Source of the DNA: Tanytarsus gracilentus
Lineage: Eukaryota > Arthropoda > Insecta > Diptera > Chironomidae
DNA: 64,000 nucleotides
NCBI GenBank assembly: GCA_038502055.1
Contig: JAXRKN010000042.1
Location: forward strand, 62,001-126,000
Direction: 5' to 3'
Shown here: positions 26,701-38,995 of the stretch, one piece after another
Layout of the letters: every line of letters starts with the position of its first letter
Position numbering within the stretch: position 1 is the stretch's first letter
Translations under genes and position numbers: made by a program
Notes under the pieces: generated by a model
Databases searched by the model: none
Told to the model about the DNA's origin: nothing
What the model saw: the letters and a program-made list of their open reading frames with translations, nothing else

Positions 26701-26755
26701 AATTGTTAAATTTAATCTTATAAAATTGTTAAATTTAATCTTATAAAATTGTTGA
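26701..26755. repeat. 23-bp direct tandem repeat
   Basis: AATTGTTAAATTTAATCTTA starts at 26701 and again at 26724. A third partial unit (AATTGTT) begins at 26747. The first two units are identical. Confidence 0.85.
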
Positions 26756-28510
26756 AGAAATTAAATTTTTTGAATTCAGAAAACGTTAAATTTTTCAAGT
26801 TGCTGACAAATTTTAAAAAATATTTTTTACATCTTTAAATTCTCCAAGTCGATTATTTTTAGTGTTTCTTAGTGATTAAATAACTAGAAAAACTCAACAT
26901 AAAATTTTAAAAAATATAAAAGAAGAAGAAAATTTTCATCTCGTGCCAGTAATGTCATTTTCTTCGTTCCTCGACTCACTTCAATTTTCTACTTTTCCTC
27001 ACAATGCTCCGAATTGTTCACCGTCATGAGCACTAAAAACATAAAAGATGGCTGCTGCTTCTGATGCTAGATGGACCGCTATTCTATTCAGAAAACAGTT
27101 TTTCGAGGAAGGAGGGAGGAAATTGAATGGACCTGAGGATAGTGAAAAGGACTTTTTCCTCCCTCTTACTCCTTCGTACATAACATCGTCGTTAGTTCAC
27201 AATCGTCGAAGACTCTCTAGAAATGAGGAAAATTTTGTGTTTTTGCAGCAGCCGTAGAATGACAAACGGGCACACTCAGGCACATACATAAGATGAGAAG
27301 GGGAGCACATTGAAGTCGAATGATTTCGGCAAACAAAAACTGAAAGGATTCTCGCTCAACTGGCATCGTCAGTTAAATAAATTTATTTTAAGTGCGGGGT
27401 GTGAGGAAACTGAAAAATTTCCTCCTTCACATTCAACGAGAGGCATTTTTCGGACACAATATTTGTTTGAACGGCGGTCCCCTTAAAATTTCTCTCCTTC
27501 TCTCGAGCTTGATATGTGTAATGGCATCGGTGGACTTTGAGGAAGGATTGTATAAATTTTCAATTGTCAGTTGTGGGGTGGAATTTGATAAAAAATGGCC
27601 AAAAATATTTTTAAAAATTTAATTTAAAGTTATTAAAATTTAAAGATTTTATTGGATTGAAAATAAAAATAAAATTTTCATAAAAATTGTGAAAAATTAT
27701 TTGCATTTTTTTATTCCGACTAAAAATTGATTAAATCCTCCATAAGCTGATTTGTTGCTTAATGAAAGAAAAAACTATAAATTTTTAGAAATTAAATTTT
27801 TGTCACATTTTCTTCAATTTTCGTCCCACACTGCAGTGTCCATAAGAATAAGAGCGATACTAAAGCAAACCCTTTTTCAAAAATCTCTCAATATTTAAGC
27901 GACCACCTCAAACTCCCAACTCCGCAACAAAATATCTCCGCGTGACGAGAGAAAACTAGGAAAATTTTCGTGTGTTGCAGGACACATAACCGGATTTTCG
28001 AAAAAGAAGAAGAAGAAAATTCTATCCAGAGTGAAAGGGTTGAGCGGAGGTGGTGGAAATGACATGAAGTGAAAGGCAGTGGCAGAATCGGTAGAAGGAA
28101 GTGCCGAGGATGAGGTTTAAATGCGGAGGGTTTGAAAATCAGAAAATGTCATATTATATTTTCTTCATCGTCCACTTTTGTCAACATGTACATGTGCTAT
28201 GTGTGTACGGCCATTGTAGATATCCTTACCCTCCTTCTATTCTCATCGTTCGTCGTCAGATCCTGGGGATTTTCGCAAGAAATTTCTCTGAATATCCACA
28301 CTCAGAGAGCACAAAATCTTGATATGCACGAGGCGAAAACTCTAATTTGAAATTTTCCTCGATTTTCCCTCATATATGAATGTATGTGCGGCACATGCAT
28401 GTTCTTTAGGAAAAGCCATCAACATCAGAGTATGAACCTCCACCATCATCATCATCATAGTCCAAACTTTGAGTGGGAAGAAGAACAAGGCAAATATACA
28501 CAGCATAGAG

Positions 28511-28649
28511 CTTCTAATGAATTTTATAACGGTTCCTTTTTCAACAGCCTCCCTTCCTCACACTCTCGATATACTTCGAAAACTCAAAATGTCCGAAAGC
28601 TCTCTCTCACTCACTCTCTGGTGCGGTTAAATTTTGCAAAAGGATAGTT
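28511..28649 (+). other. Recurrent motif pair, copy B
   Basis: CTTCTAATGAATTTTATAAC, followed by G, lies at 28511-28531 and AAAAGGATAGTT at 28638-28649, a start-to-start distance of 127 bases. The first motif matches copy C (61375-61395) over 21 bases. The second is extended to GCAAAAGGATAGTT in both B and C. Confidence 0.45.
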
Positions 28650-31206
28650 CCAAGTTCCTCATTTGTCCATAGCAGAAAATGTTTTATGAAAACTATAAGC
28701 GTATAGCTCTTTGTTGGCTAGTGTGGGTCGTTTGAAGGAGTGAGGAAAATTGTGAAAAGTGTAGTGTGAGATTTTTCGAAAATTTCCCTATGCTGACTCA
28801 AAGTAAAAGTTTTCTTTAATTTTTCAAAAAATGTTTAATTTCAGACAAAGTTGATATGGATAGAAATTATTTTTTTATTTTCTTAAAAGCTTTTTGTCTA
28901 AAGAAAGCTTTTTAATTTTTAAGTTCAAAAATTTTAAAAAAGTTCTCTAATTTTTTTGAGCCTTCAAATTTTTTATTTCAAAAGCTCGAAACAAATTTCA
29001 ATCCATGCACTCCTGACGAACCTGTTGGGCACAAAACTTTTCTTTTTGGTATGTGGCAATGGCACATTCATGGACTCTCTAATATCTCTCGCAATCACCA
29101 TACTCCCATAACCCCAACATCCCAAGTAGCACTCAAAGGAATTCATTAAGAACTTTCCTCATGTGGTCAGTTGATATTTTAGATAAAGAATAATTTCCAT
29201 CAGTGCTACAAACAGCAATTCGCTCCGGTGTATGGAAGGTGAGATGAAACAAAGTTTTTTTTAAATATAAACAACATGAAAAGGAATAAAAATGAGCTTC
29301 TCTACCATAAACATTTCCATTTCTAATGAAAAAGATTTTTCAAACGTATGAGATGAAAAAGTTTGCTGTAAAATGAGGAAAAAAAGTTTTATGTTTTGCC
29401 TCCGACATGTGTAAAAGTTTATATCTCTCTCCCTTGTTCATTAAAAAGGCTCCAATGCTTTTTGAAAGTTTTCATTTCTCATCTAAACAGGGTAAAACTA
29501 ATGTCCACCACGGAGATATTTTTTACTATGTAATGCTCACAGTCAAATGAGACCGGTTTTGGACTATTTTGTTGTATATTCGAGCTCGTGTGACTGTCCA
29601 TGTGTGTGATGAAGATTTTCCCTAGTTTTTTAATACACGAGGATGATTAATAAGAAGATTGTTCCTTTCATTAAAATATTCTTAAAAGGTTGAAAGCTTG
29701 CAGTTTTTAATTAAAGAAAAAGTAAAAATTATCATCCATCACACAAATCACTCAAGCTGACCAAGCCACTCATCCTTGCTCTATCTTGTTGAAATGGGCT
29801 TGAAATATCTAATGCAAAACTAATGTCACTCTTCACGATATTGTCGTGTTGTTCTCTCAAATTCAACCAATGGACCATAAAAAATTGTTGAAGAGGCTTC
29901 TGCTTACGTACACGGTTTTATATTTTATAATTAGTCAGCTTTCAGATATAAATTAGAACAAAAACTAAACCCTTTTCTAGCTTTTATGATGCCATCCCTC
30001 CCCACACACACTCACTCGACTCTGTCTCTCGAAATAAAAAAAGAAGATTAAAATTATATATTTTTTTATACGATGCTGCCTGTTTAGAGAGCTAGTTTTG
30101 CGTCCCTTTTTCACCATCTCAAGAGGAGCACATACACACACGCTATTTTATATCCAACATATAACCGAAAAACTCAATTTATCTTTTTCATACAATCGGA
30201 TTTTTCGAGAGAGTGCGGAGGAAAATTTTCTCGCAACAGCAGCACAAAAAACTTTTTTAAATGTTGGATGTATGTTAATGACTCACATCTTTTTATATGT
30301 GGCCCATATCGACTCACTCCAACCATTATTTTGAGATGATTTTGCTCCTCGAAGAGGTTTTTTGTTATAATAGTGCGAGGGGTGGTTTTGGATGATGAAA
30401 AAGGGACGAAGGCTAGTAAAAGAGTGCTTATAGTGAGCATGAGAAAGCCATTAATATGTAAATTTTTGACAACGGAAGCTGGGGCGGCCGCTTTATGAGG
30501 AATGTTTTAAGATGAAAATTTAATAATGCTCACGTGGGTAAGAGAAAATATTCAAATAAATTGAAAGTCATGTTGAACTTTTTTTTTTGAGAAATTCATA
30601 TAAAAATTAAAGAAAGATAAAAATTTTTAAAATTATATTTGATTTCTTAAAAATGTTTTGACAAATTTAGGGTAATGTGTCCTATTGTCGTTGTATGCCT
30701 AATTTTGTCAGGTGTTAACTTTTGCCAATGTATTACGAAAAATTTATTATTTAAATTGCAAAAACATAAATTTAACAGCTAATCAAATTTTTATAACGTT
30801 CTCTTAGGTTATTTTTAAAATTTGTCAGTTCCTTAAGTCTTAAATTTTCAGTTGAACTCTTTCTATAAAATCAAATTAATATCCATTGAAAGGCTTCAAT
30901 AATATTTCACTAAAGCTTATGCAAATAATGTCAAGACATAAAATTTCTTCTCTACATCATCAGAAACTTGTAGTTTAAAATTTCACCTTTAGGAATTGCT
31001 GCATATTCCTCACTCTACAACTTCCTTATCACTTGAAAAGGGAAGTCGAATGTCCAGGAGTATAAGAATGGCTACATAAAATTTTCCTATTTTCTATCTT
31101 GCTTGCAAAATATTGTTAGTACATTCAAAGCATCATCGCACACCTCATACCTCTCCTCCACGCTTTCACCCTCTCAAAGTTTCTCATATACATGCAAAAG
31201 TACACA

Positions 31207-31749
31207 CGGATGCTTGACCAGCACATGTACGACGTCGTCGTTGTTAGAAACGGAACGGTCTTTCGCTTCGTTCATTGTTCAAGGAGTTGAGTTGAATTGA
31301 TGAGAATAGAAAAGCAGAGGAAAGAGTCAGAGAGTTGGTGGCTGCATGGCGAAAGGGTTTGAGTGAGAGAGAAATGAAAATTTTCAAACCACCCTTTTTT
31401 GCTGCCTTTTCTTCATCTCCCGCCATCGTCGTCGTCGTCCAACATTCAATTTATGCTCGAATGACCGCTCCGAATGTGTGTATATTCTATCCTGACTCCT
31501 TATTCGACTTCTTCCCTCTCGTTCCTCGCAGTGCTCAAAAATAAACCAGCTCCCGAAAATTTTGTTGTACAGCAGCGACGACGATGGCAAAAACTTTGTC
31601 CATTTATTCTCCGCTGAGAAAGCAGCAACACAACACACACACACACGTTATGATGATGATATAACTGATATATATCTTCTCTAATGCCATGCAGCACACA
31701 GCAGCAGCAGCAGCACTAGAGAACTATTTGAATATCTTTGTTTGTGCAG
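31207..31749 (+). repeat. Inverted long duplication, copy A
   Basis: These 543 bp match the reverse complement of 63290-63820 (531 bp) almost completely. By eye the differences are a 9-bp expansion in the CAG-type run near 31700, a 3-bp expansion in the GTC run near 31432, and a substitution at 31388. Similarity stops sharply at both ends. Open frames in the pair, such as 31384-31644 minus, are kept mainly because the indels are triplets; I do not call them genes. No terminal inverted repeats or target-site duplication are evident. Confidence 0.9.
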
Positions 31750-34700
31750 CCAGCAAAACGTACTATGAAATGGAAATAATAATGAAGAATAGATTGAACA
31801 ACATCTTTGCATTAGATTGTGTGGCCAGTACACAAGTATAAGAAGAAGAAGTAGATATTGCCCATTGCTATGCGATGACCGAGTGGGGTGATGTGACACA
31901 AAAAATTGGCAAAAAAATTAAAATTGTCAAAGCTTAAAAAATTAAAAACATTTAAAAAAATTTAAATTGATTTTTTCCGTTAAATTTTTGAGTTTCATAA
32001 CACAAAATGCATATTCAGAAATGTTGCTGATATGAGGCAGGCTAATGCTTTTTGCTGATGCTTGATTATTTTTCTAAGATGTTGTCCAGGTCGATGAAGG
32101 AGAAGGGGTTTTGGTACGAGAAATACACATATGGAGATGAGATGAGGCTTCACGTTGTGGCTATTCAAATTTCATCAAATATTGAACATGTGAGTGCACA
32201 CACATCTCTCCTTGAATTTCTAATTTCTATCCTTGTGGTCACTATAGTGACTATATCGTATCATGGCCCAAATGTGAAGCACATCATGCAGAAAATAATC
32301 AAGTAGAAAAAATAACTTTCTTCACGTCTGATTTATTTGAAGGAGACATGAAAGCTGAAAATTACCCTCTTTGATTAACTGAAAATTATGAACTGAACTC
32401 AAGTAATCTAAACATCAAATAAATAACAGCAATAATCGTAAATAAATCCTTTGGAATTTTCTTTTGCACCGCGTTGAAATTTAACCCCGTTTTATAATCT
32501 GAGTTGTGCCTTGTTGCAGTTGTCATGAAATAAAATGCACAACAGCTCAAATTGCTTTTAATTTCCTGAGAAATTTTTCATTAAAAAAAATTAAAAATTA
32601 AATTCTTGAAGAAATTCTTTGTAGAATTTTTTTGAAAAACTTCATATCACTTTTTAATTTTGAAATTTCATTCAAAAATAAAATTTAACGAACATTTTAT
32701 TTACAAATAATTTTGTCACCTAATTTTTAAATTCTCCCTAAACCTATTGCATTTAATGCGAAAACTCTTCTCACTTTCTTATTCCACTTCACCGCTCACA
32801 TTTGCACCGTTTTGACATGAAATTCGATCGCGATTAGCTCCCTTGTTGTTGTTGTAAAAGATTTTTTTCTTTCTATCAAAACAAAAATAAACAAAAAAAA
32901 TCTAAATTAAGTTTCTTAAAACGCATTTTTTATTGCTGTCGCTGTAAGCGAGACGAAAAGGATCATTGATGTTGTGTCGTGGTGAAAATGTTAATGCCGT
33001 GTGCATTTTAAACCGTTTTTATAACATTGCGTCACTCTGCATGGGATGTATGGGAATGAGGTCGTGGAAGATCATCGTCAAACCTGAATAAATCTCTTTT
33101 CTTACCTTACCATGCACCCCTTTCACTCTCACTCTCCCGATGTCAATTAAGAATTTCCTCCCCTCTTCGGAATTTGTGCATCACGGATGGCTCGCAGTTC
33201 AAAATTGTAAATCATTTCACTTCTTTTCTCTTCTCATTCGGGACTTTTAGTTTCGGTGATGTTCAACATGACTCTCAATCGTATTCATTGCATTTCTTTC
33301 CCTTTTTATTTTTTCCCAGTCGATCCTTTTTTTACCAAATGAGAGGAAAAATTAATTTAATGTAAGTCAAGATGCAAAAAAAATAATTTTGGCATATCAT
33401 GAGAATTTTTTTTTAAAATAAATTTAGTCAACTCATGGAAACGATCATTAAATTTTGATTTTCATCGATGGATTTTTTTCTGCTCTCATATATGGGACAC
33501 GAAGCCAATAATTTTGTTGTCAGATTTCATTAAACACTCATAAAATTGGTTTTGTGATTTATGATGTGCGACTCCGCCTTTTATTTTTTATGTGCGAATT
33601 ATATGATTTGAGAACATTAGTGACATTGATAGCGGTAATTTGGAGTCACAACGCTTTGTGAGATGTTTGATGATTTAATTAAAAATTTAATAGTTGAAAC
33701 TAAAATTAGGACAAAATAAATTTTATTAAATAATTTTTTATTCCCAGTAAAATAATCACAAAACTCTTAAAGCTGAAAATAATCTCAAATACACAAAATC
33801 ATCAATACATTAGAAGCCATGCCGTGTCCATTCCAAATACATACAATTCACCGTTATTTTCTTTTTTCGTCGCAATAGCGAAAAAGATGCTCGAAAACAT
33901 CTCGAGGGAAAAGAAGACAGAAAAAACGCGGAGGTGGCAGAAGGGGTGACATCGCAAAAAAACAGGGAAGAAAAATCAATAACTTTCCATATATGTACGC
34001 TGGCTACATCGCCGGTCAAGTGAGAAGAAGAAAATAAGCGAAAAAAACGAAGAAAATAAATGGAGAAAATTCTTTTGTTGGTGGATGGAGAAAAATAGTT
34101 GAATGACAATTTTTCGAGTAAAGTTTATTTTAAATTCAAATAAAACCGTTAAATTTTTTCATCTCTTAAAATAAACTTTTTTAAAATAAGAAAATTGATC
34201 TCTCTCGCATTCGACGACAATTTTCTAGAAATTGCCTTTTCTCCATCCACGAGACACGTTCACCGTTGACTATCCAATGTCCGCACACATATATTCAATA
34301 CACATATTTACCCCGAAAAAAAAGCGACATTGCGAGATGTGAATTGAGATGAAAATTGAAACGTGAATACGTAGCATCACGAATTTCATTTTCTCTGTCT
34401 TATGCTGCCGTTGCTAAGAATGCGATGGTCAATTTTCAAAAAATAAGACACCCACACTCACTCTCCTCCATTCGCACCTCCACAATACATATATTTATTT
34501 TTCGCGATAGTGTCCAACATCGTCATGTCACGAACACAGATGCAGAATGTTGAGGAAAATTTATTATGTGTGTAGTTTTTCGACATCGTCGTCCGTGCAG
34601 GACATTCAAATCGTACATATATATACACTAAAAAGTACATACATGGAGAGCGGAGCACGGAGAGCAATCTTTAGAGGCAAGCGAAGCGAGAAAAGGAAGA

Positions 34701-34979
34701 AAATCTCATCCTTACAAGAGAGAGAAAATCGACTACACGACGGTCAGTTGTACGCATGTATCATCTTTTCTTCGTTCACCCTTTTCAGACTTTATCCACT
34801 GACTGTGGAGATTTTCCTAGTTAAAACAAACAAAAATAGATTTTTCAAAATTTTCCTATCCATACTTTAAAGTGAGTGCAATTAAAATTTTAAGGAAAGC
34901 CAATAAATTCACTTTTTTTCTAAGGAAAGTTAAAATTAAATTAATTTCGAGAAAATTAAAAAATTCAAACACGTTAAAA
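31750..34979. other. Non-coding, no supported gene
   Basis: No exon recognised. It includes a perfect 14-base palindrome at 32238-32251 and A+T spacers near 31910-32000, 32570-32740, 33660-33770 and 34120-34200. It is the 3' flank of DRC7. Confidence 0.55.
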
Positions 34980-34980
34980 T

Positions 34981-34986
34981 TTTATT
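34981..34986 (-). terminator. Polyadenylation signal for DRC7
   Basis: AATAAA on the minus strand lies 78 bases beyond the DRC7 stop codon, a plausible spacing for the end of a short 3' UTR. Confidence 0.5.
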
Positions 34987-35063
34987 GTTCACAAAAAATA
35001 TCAAGAAAAAATTTTCATCACACAAGAAAATTTAATTGCGAAAATAGTCGCAGGAAAAAAGTT

Positions 35064-37779
35064 TCACTCGTCGCCTTCGTTGAGTGGCAGCGAGACTCCT
35101 TTGTTCTCTCTCAATTGCTGAATTCGTCCTGGAATTGATTCAATTAAATTGCCGTACTTTCTATTCGATTCCTCCTTAACGGCGACGATTCTTTGTTGAA
35201 TAATTTTCCGATAACGCTCAATGCTTTCACTAGAAAATGTCATAAATTAGAGATAAAAAATAATTTTTATCATCGTCATCATCATTTTACCCTTCTTGAA
35301 TGAACTTGTCATATTCTTGTATAGAAAATTGATCCATATAGCGATGAAGAAAGCGCTTCAATGAATTCAACTCAGCCGTGCTCTCATCATAGCGACGCTG
35401 GAGTTCGTTAATCATTTCCTCGTGATTTTTCTTAAAATCACGCAAGCATTCTTGAATTGCGATATCGATCTCCACTTTTTCGGGTTGCTTCTCCTCGAAT
35501 CTAACGAGATAAGGCGCGAGAAAGTCGGCCTGTTGACTCTTCGCGAGCATCTCGCGAGTCTTCATTTGTTCGAACTAAATTTAAAGAAATATAAAATTTT
35601 ATATAAAATTGAGTTTTTAAAAATGAGCATTTTAAAAGCTTAAAATGCAATTTTAATTTAAAGTTTCTAAATTTATTATAAAAAGCTTCTATATGATTTA
35701 AAGTTCATTTCAATAAAAATTTAATCAATAAATGAAAAAAGCTTTCGAAAGCTCTTAAAAATAATATAAAAGCTTTTATGAAACTTTTGTTGTACAAATT
35801 AGCTTCAAAGATATTTGGACTTTAAAAGCTTTAAAGAAAAATCCTCAATAACTTCATCTTGCCTTTAATTTTTTAAAAAATACAAATTTATTCTTCAATC
35901 TCCTTTCACTCACCCTCTGCAATCGCATTTTTCTCGCCGTCTCGTTTCTCAACGGATCAAAAATGCTAAATTTCAATAGTGGCTTTGCAATCTGCTGCTT
36001 CCGCATCTCCAAAACTTCCCTTATTTCGACATCGCGCGCATGAAAGCAATCAACGGCTCGCTCCTCGTCCTTCATGAGCGTCTGCAGGAGATAGTATAAT
36101 TCCAAATTGTTCATTTGTTTCGCCCACGGATTTGCGATGAAGCTCTCAATCGTGTCAACATCGAAAATCGGCTCCTTCTCACTGCGCGGCGGTTTGATAA
36201 AAGTTTTTGTCGTTGCCGTTATTGAGTCTTCTGCATAGTGAAATTGAACGAAAATTTTTGTCTCGGTTCGAATGAAGTGACGAATGGCGACATCCTGATA
36301 AGAGTCTTTGGTCTCATCGCGATTGAATTTCTCGACAATTTTCTGTGAGGAGTTAAAAATTTGACAATTTTCAATTTAAAATATTTTAACAAACCTCAAC
36401 ATTTTTGGCCAACACCGAAATTCCATTGTCGTCATTAGCAAAATATTTTCGGTAAAATAAGCTAAAAAAAGAAGAAACTCAAATGTCAATAATGACGTCA
36501 TTAAGTTCATCTTACAGATCACGACGACGATTATCGTAAAACTCTTCGATGAATGTCGAGTGGTAAATGAGTTTTTTCATGCAATCGAAGCGACTCGTGC
36601 TGTAGAATTTGAGAATTACTTCATACGTTTCATCTGGACGATAAATGAAGGACTTCAAGCTGTCATTTCTGCCCTTGTGGAACTCTTCGATGATTTCTGT
36701 CGTGTGGAAGTCACGTCGGACAGTTTTCATCAAATCATCGCGATTTTCATACCTTTAGAGTTTAATTTAATAAAAAATTTAAATAATAAAAATCCGTTAA
36801 ATATTTACCACTCATAAGCCCTCAATGCATTTTCATAGTCGAGCGAGTCAAACAGTGTCAATCTCTTCATGAGTCCATCGGCATTCTTGTATGGTGCAAA
36901 TCTCTCAAAAGTCGCATACTTATAAAATTCTTTCTTCTCGCCATCCACATATCGCTCCTCAAAGTCAACTGCACTAATGTGAAGCATCTCGACCCACGAT
37001 GATGGCATGTCGAGATGCTTTTCAATCGCTAAAATTTGATCTTCCGGTGGAGCTTCTTCATCTTCTTCGGGTTTTCTCTCGATTCGCAGTTCAAAGGGTT
37101 CACCCGGCAAAAAGTGTTCCCACTTTGAGGTGTCACTTAAGTCCCAGCGCATCTCATGAGGAACCGATGGAAATTGTCGATTGACATAATAGTTCATGTG
37201 ATTCCAAATGCACTCGACACCTTGATAGCACGGATCGGTGAGCTCATGAACGAAACCTGTTGATGGCTCGATGAAAAATGCAGCCGGTTCGGTTTCTTCT
37301 TCATCCTCATCTTGTGGTTGTTCTCGTTTAAATTCAGCTTTATGGCACCAAGGTGCATCTTTTAGCAACACAACCCAAGAATGAAATCTTCGACCATTTT
37401 CGGGATCGGGTGGCGGTCGCTCGAACTCATCCAACTTAAGCTGCTCTAGACGTCTTTGCTCCTCCAAAATTTCATTTTCAGCATCGAGCTTTTTCTGCTC
37501 GCACTGAATGATAAAACGACTTTTAAGAAACGGAGTGCCTTTAAGTCGATACTTTGGATCTGCCTCTTCTTCTAACTCAACCTCAACTTTATCTTCAGGT
37601 ATGTAAGGACAAGTCACACGTCGTTGATCGCTGGTTGTAATTTCGCGAGTTGCATAACCAGACACGACCATAGCTGGAAAGCCAAGTCCGATTAAAATGC
37701 TTGCGAGAAGTGTTGCAATTTCATATGAATTTCCTTTGCGTTCTCGAAGAACAGTGTCGGGTGAGTTGAGACGAGTTGG
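35064..37779 (-). CDS. DRC7 (lobo): Dynein regulatory complex subunit 7 (5' end missing)
   Basis: Six exons read on the minus strand: 37779-36809, 36752-36516, 36461-36395, 36342-35914, 35574-35291 and 35229-35064. All introns are GT-AG and every junction keeps frame, giving 717 residues to the TGA. Matches to the DRC7/CCDC135 family: RKGNSYEIATLLASILIGLG (14-33) and HSWVVLL (133-139) with FIEPSTG, from the peptidase-like domain shared with CEP76; then WNHMNYYVN and the MORN-like middle region (for example SSWVEMLHIS, YENRDDLM, FYSTSRFDCM, EEFYDNRRRDL); and a charged coiled-coil C-terminus (LAPYLVRFEEKQ, CLRDFKKNHEEM). DRC7 is part of the nexin link of motile axonemes, needed for sperm motility in flies. 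The human protein is about 870 residues, so some 150-170 N-terminal residues are missing. The first exon shown starts at a splice acceptor (TTCCAG), not at an ATG. The family Cys at KGNC is Ser here. Confidence 0.95.
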
Positions 37780-38637
37780 CTGGAATTAAAATAAAATTTT
37801 TAGTTGAGAATTAAATCCAGATATTCATCCCCGAAAAAATCATCAACGCCACGCACGTAAATTAAACCCAATTTCATCACGATTATCCATAACTCAACCT
37901 ATGGCCGCTGTGAAATAGACGCAAGCCATGTGCTCTCGTTTTTTTTTCATTGGGTGGTAATTGAGTGATTTTTTCCAGCAATTCCTCCCCCCACAAGCCA
38001 CTCTCCGTTTGACCTCATTCATGGAATTGCAGCTGCATGCTCAGACAGAATAGCACACAGCAGTTGAGAGAGAAAGTGTAATTACATAATTTAATACACA
38101 CAGCAAAACTAGAATGGAGAAAAAATTGTCGTCTCTGTTATGCTTTTGTTGGACTTTTTTTTCATCCCCCATTCATGAAAAAAAATGTGTGTGTACAGAA
38201 TGGGATTTTTTTGCGAGCCACTCTCGGTTTCTCTTTTGGGAGGGTTTGATAGTAATTTTTTTAACTCATCCCCATTACTCGATGCAATGAAGTTGTATGC
38301 AAAAAAGTGTATTTTTTATTTTATTTACTCGCTCTTCTCACCCTCGCACACAGAAAAATGGTGAATGAATGAAAGTGAAGTGAAAGCAGCAGCAAAAAAA
38401 TGTGGAGGAGGTTTATGACTCTCACTAACAAAACCACCCGATTTTATGCCACACATAGTTTACTTTCCATTAGCATCCTCTTGTTGCTTCGAAGCGAAAA
38501 ATTGATTCATCAATATTAGCTTTTACAATTTTCATTCCAGAAATGAGAATTTAATAAAATTTATTTGCTATTTTGTTTCAGCGAAATAATTAAAGTTTTC
38601 AAATCAACCCAAAGACCATCTCATCAAGAAAAAATTT
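37780..38637. other. Intron or upstream DNA of DRC7
   Basis: The acceptor at 37780 shows that transcription comes from higher coordinates. I searched the minus strand here for the DRC7 N-terminal region and saw no convincing exon. The DNA has the usual mixed island composition. Confidence 0.45.
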
Positions 38638-38748
38638 TAAAACCCACAGTGGGGTCGGAACCCAATAAAAAAAATTGAAAAAAAATTAAAAAAAAAAAAA
38701 ATTTTTTTATTTAAAAATTTTTTTTTTTTTTTTTTATTTTCTTTCAAA

Positions 38749-38784
<36 letters not shown>

Positions 38785-38854
38785 TTTTTTTTTTTATAAA
38801 ATTTTTTTTATTTTTTTTTTAATTTTTTTAATTTTATTTTTTTTTTTTTTTTTA

Positions 38855-38895
<41 letters not shown>

Positions 38896-38995
38896 CATGT
38901 TCCATTTTCCACGTGTTCCATTTTAAATCCATTTTAATTAAATAAATAAAAAAAAAAAAAAAAGAAAAAAAAAAAAAAAAAAAAAAAATAAAACA
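38638..38995. other. Suspect homopolymer tract with degraded repeat copy
   Basis: Starts with AAAACCCACAGTGGGGTCGG, resembling the CAAAACCCACACGTGGGTG terminus of the minisatellite element. It then runs through about 230 bases of near-pure A or T, shows one or two minisatellite units (CATGTTCCATTTTCCACGTG at 38897-38916), and ends in about 50 bases of A. The pattern suggests a third element copy whose interior was collapsed or badly called. Confidence 0.55.

Larger units (their letters stand above)
18491..31206. other. Long non-coding stretch, no supported gene
   Basis: No recognisable exon in about 12.7 kb. From about 22780 to 24440 the dinucleotide runs thin out and TAAT/ATTA homeodomain-type cores are frequent (for example near 23037, 23443 and 23516), which could mark regulatory DNA; this is only compositional. 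Around 25.6-26.9 kb the DNA is extremely A+T-rich. The antisense pair of open frames at 26999-27257 shows no family resemblance. Confidence 0.5.

Noticed and set aside
31244..31644. Open frames conserved in both copies of the inverted duplication
   Set aside because: The copies are nearly identical, so conservation carries no information; the length differences are triplet only because they lie in trinucleotide runs.
32238..32251. Perfect palindrome GTCACTATAGTGAC
   Set aside because: Single short palindrome with no repeat elsewhere in the window and no associated feature; compatible with chance.
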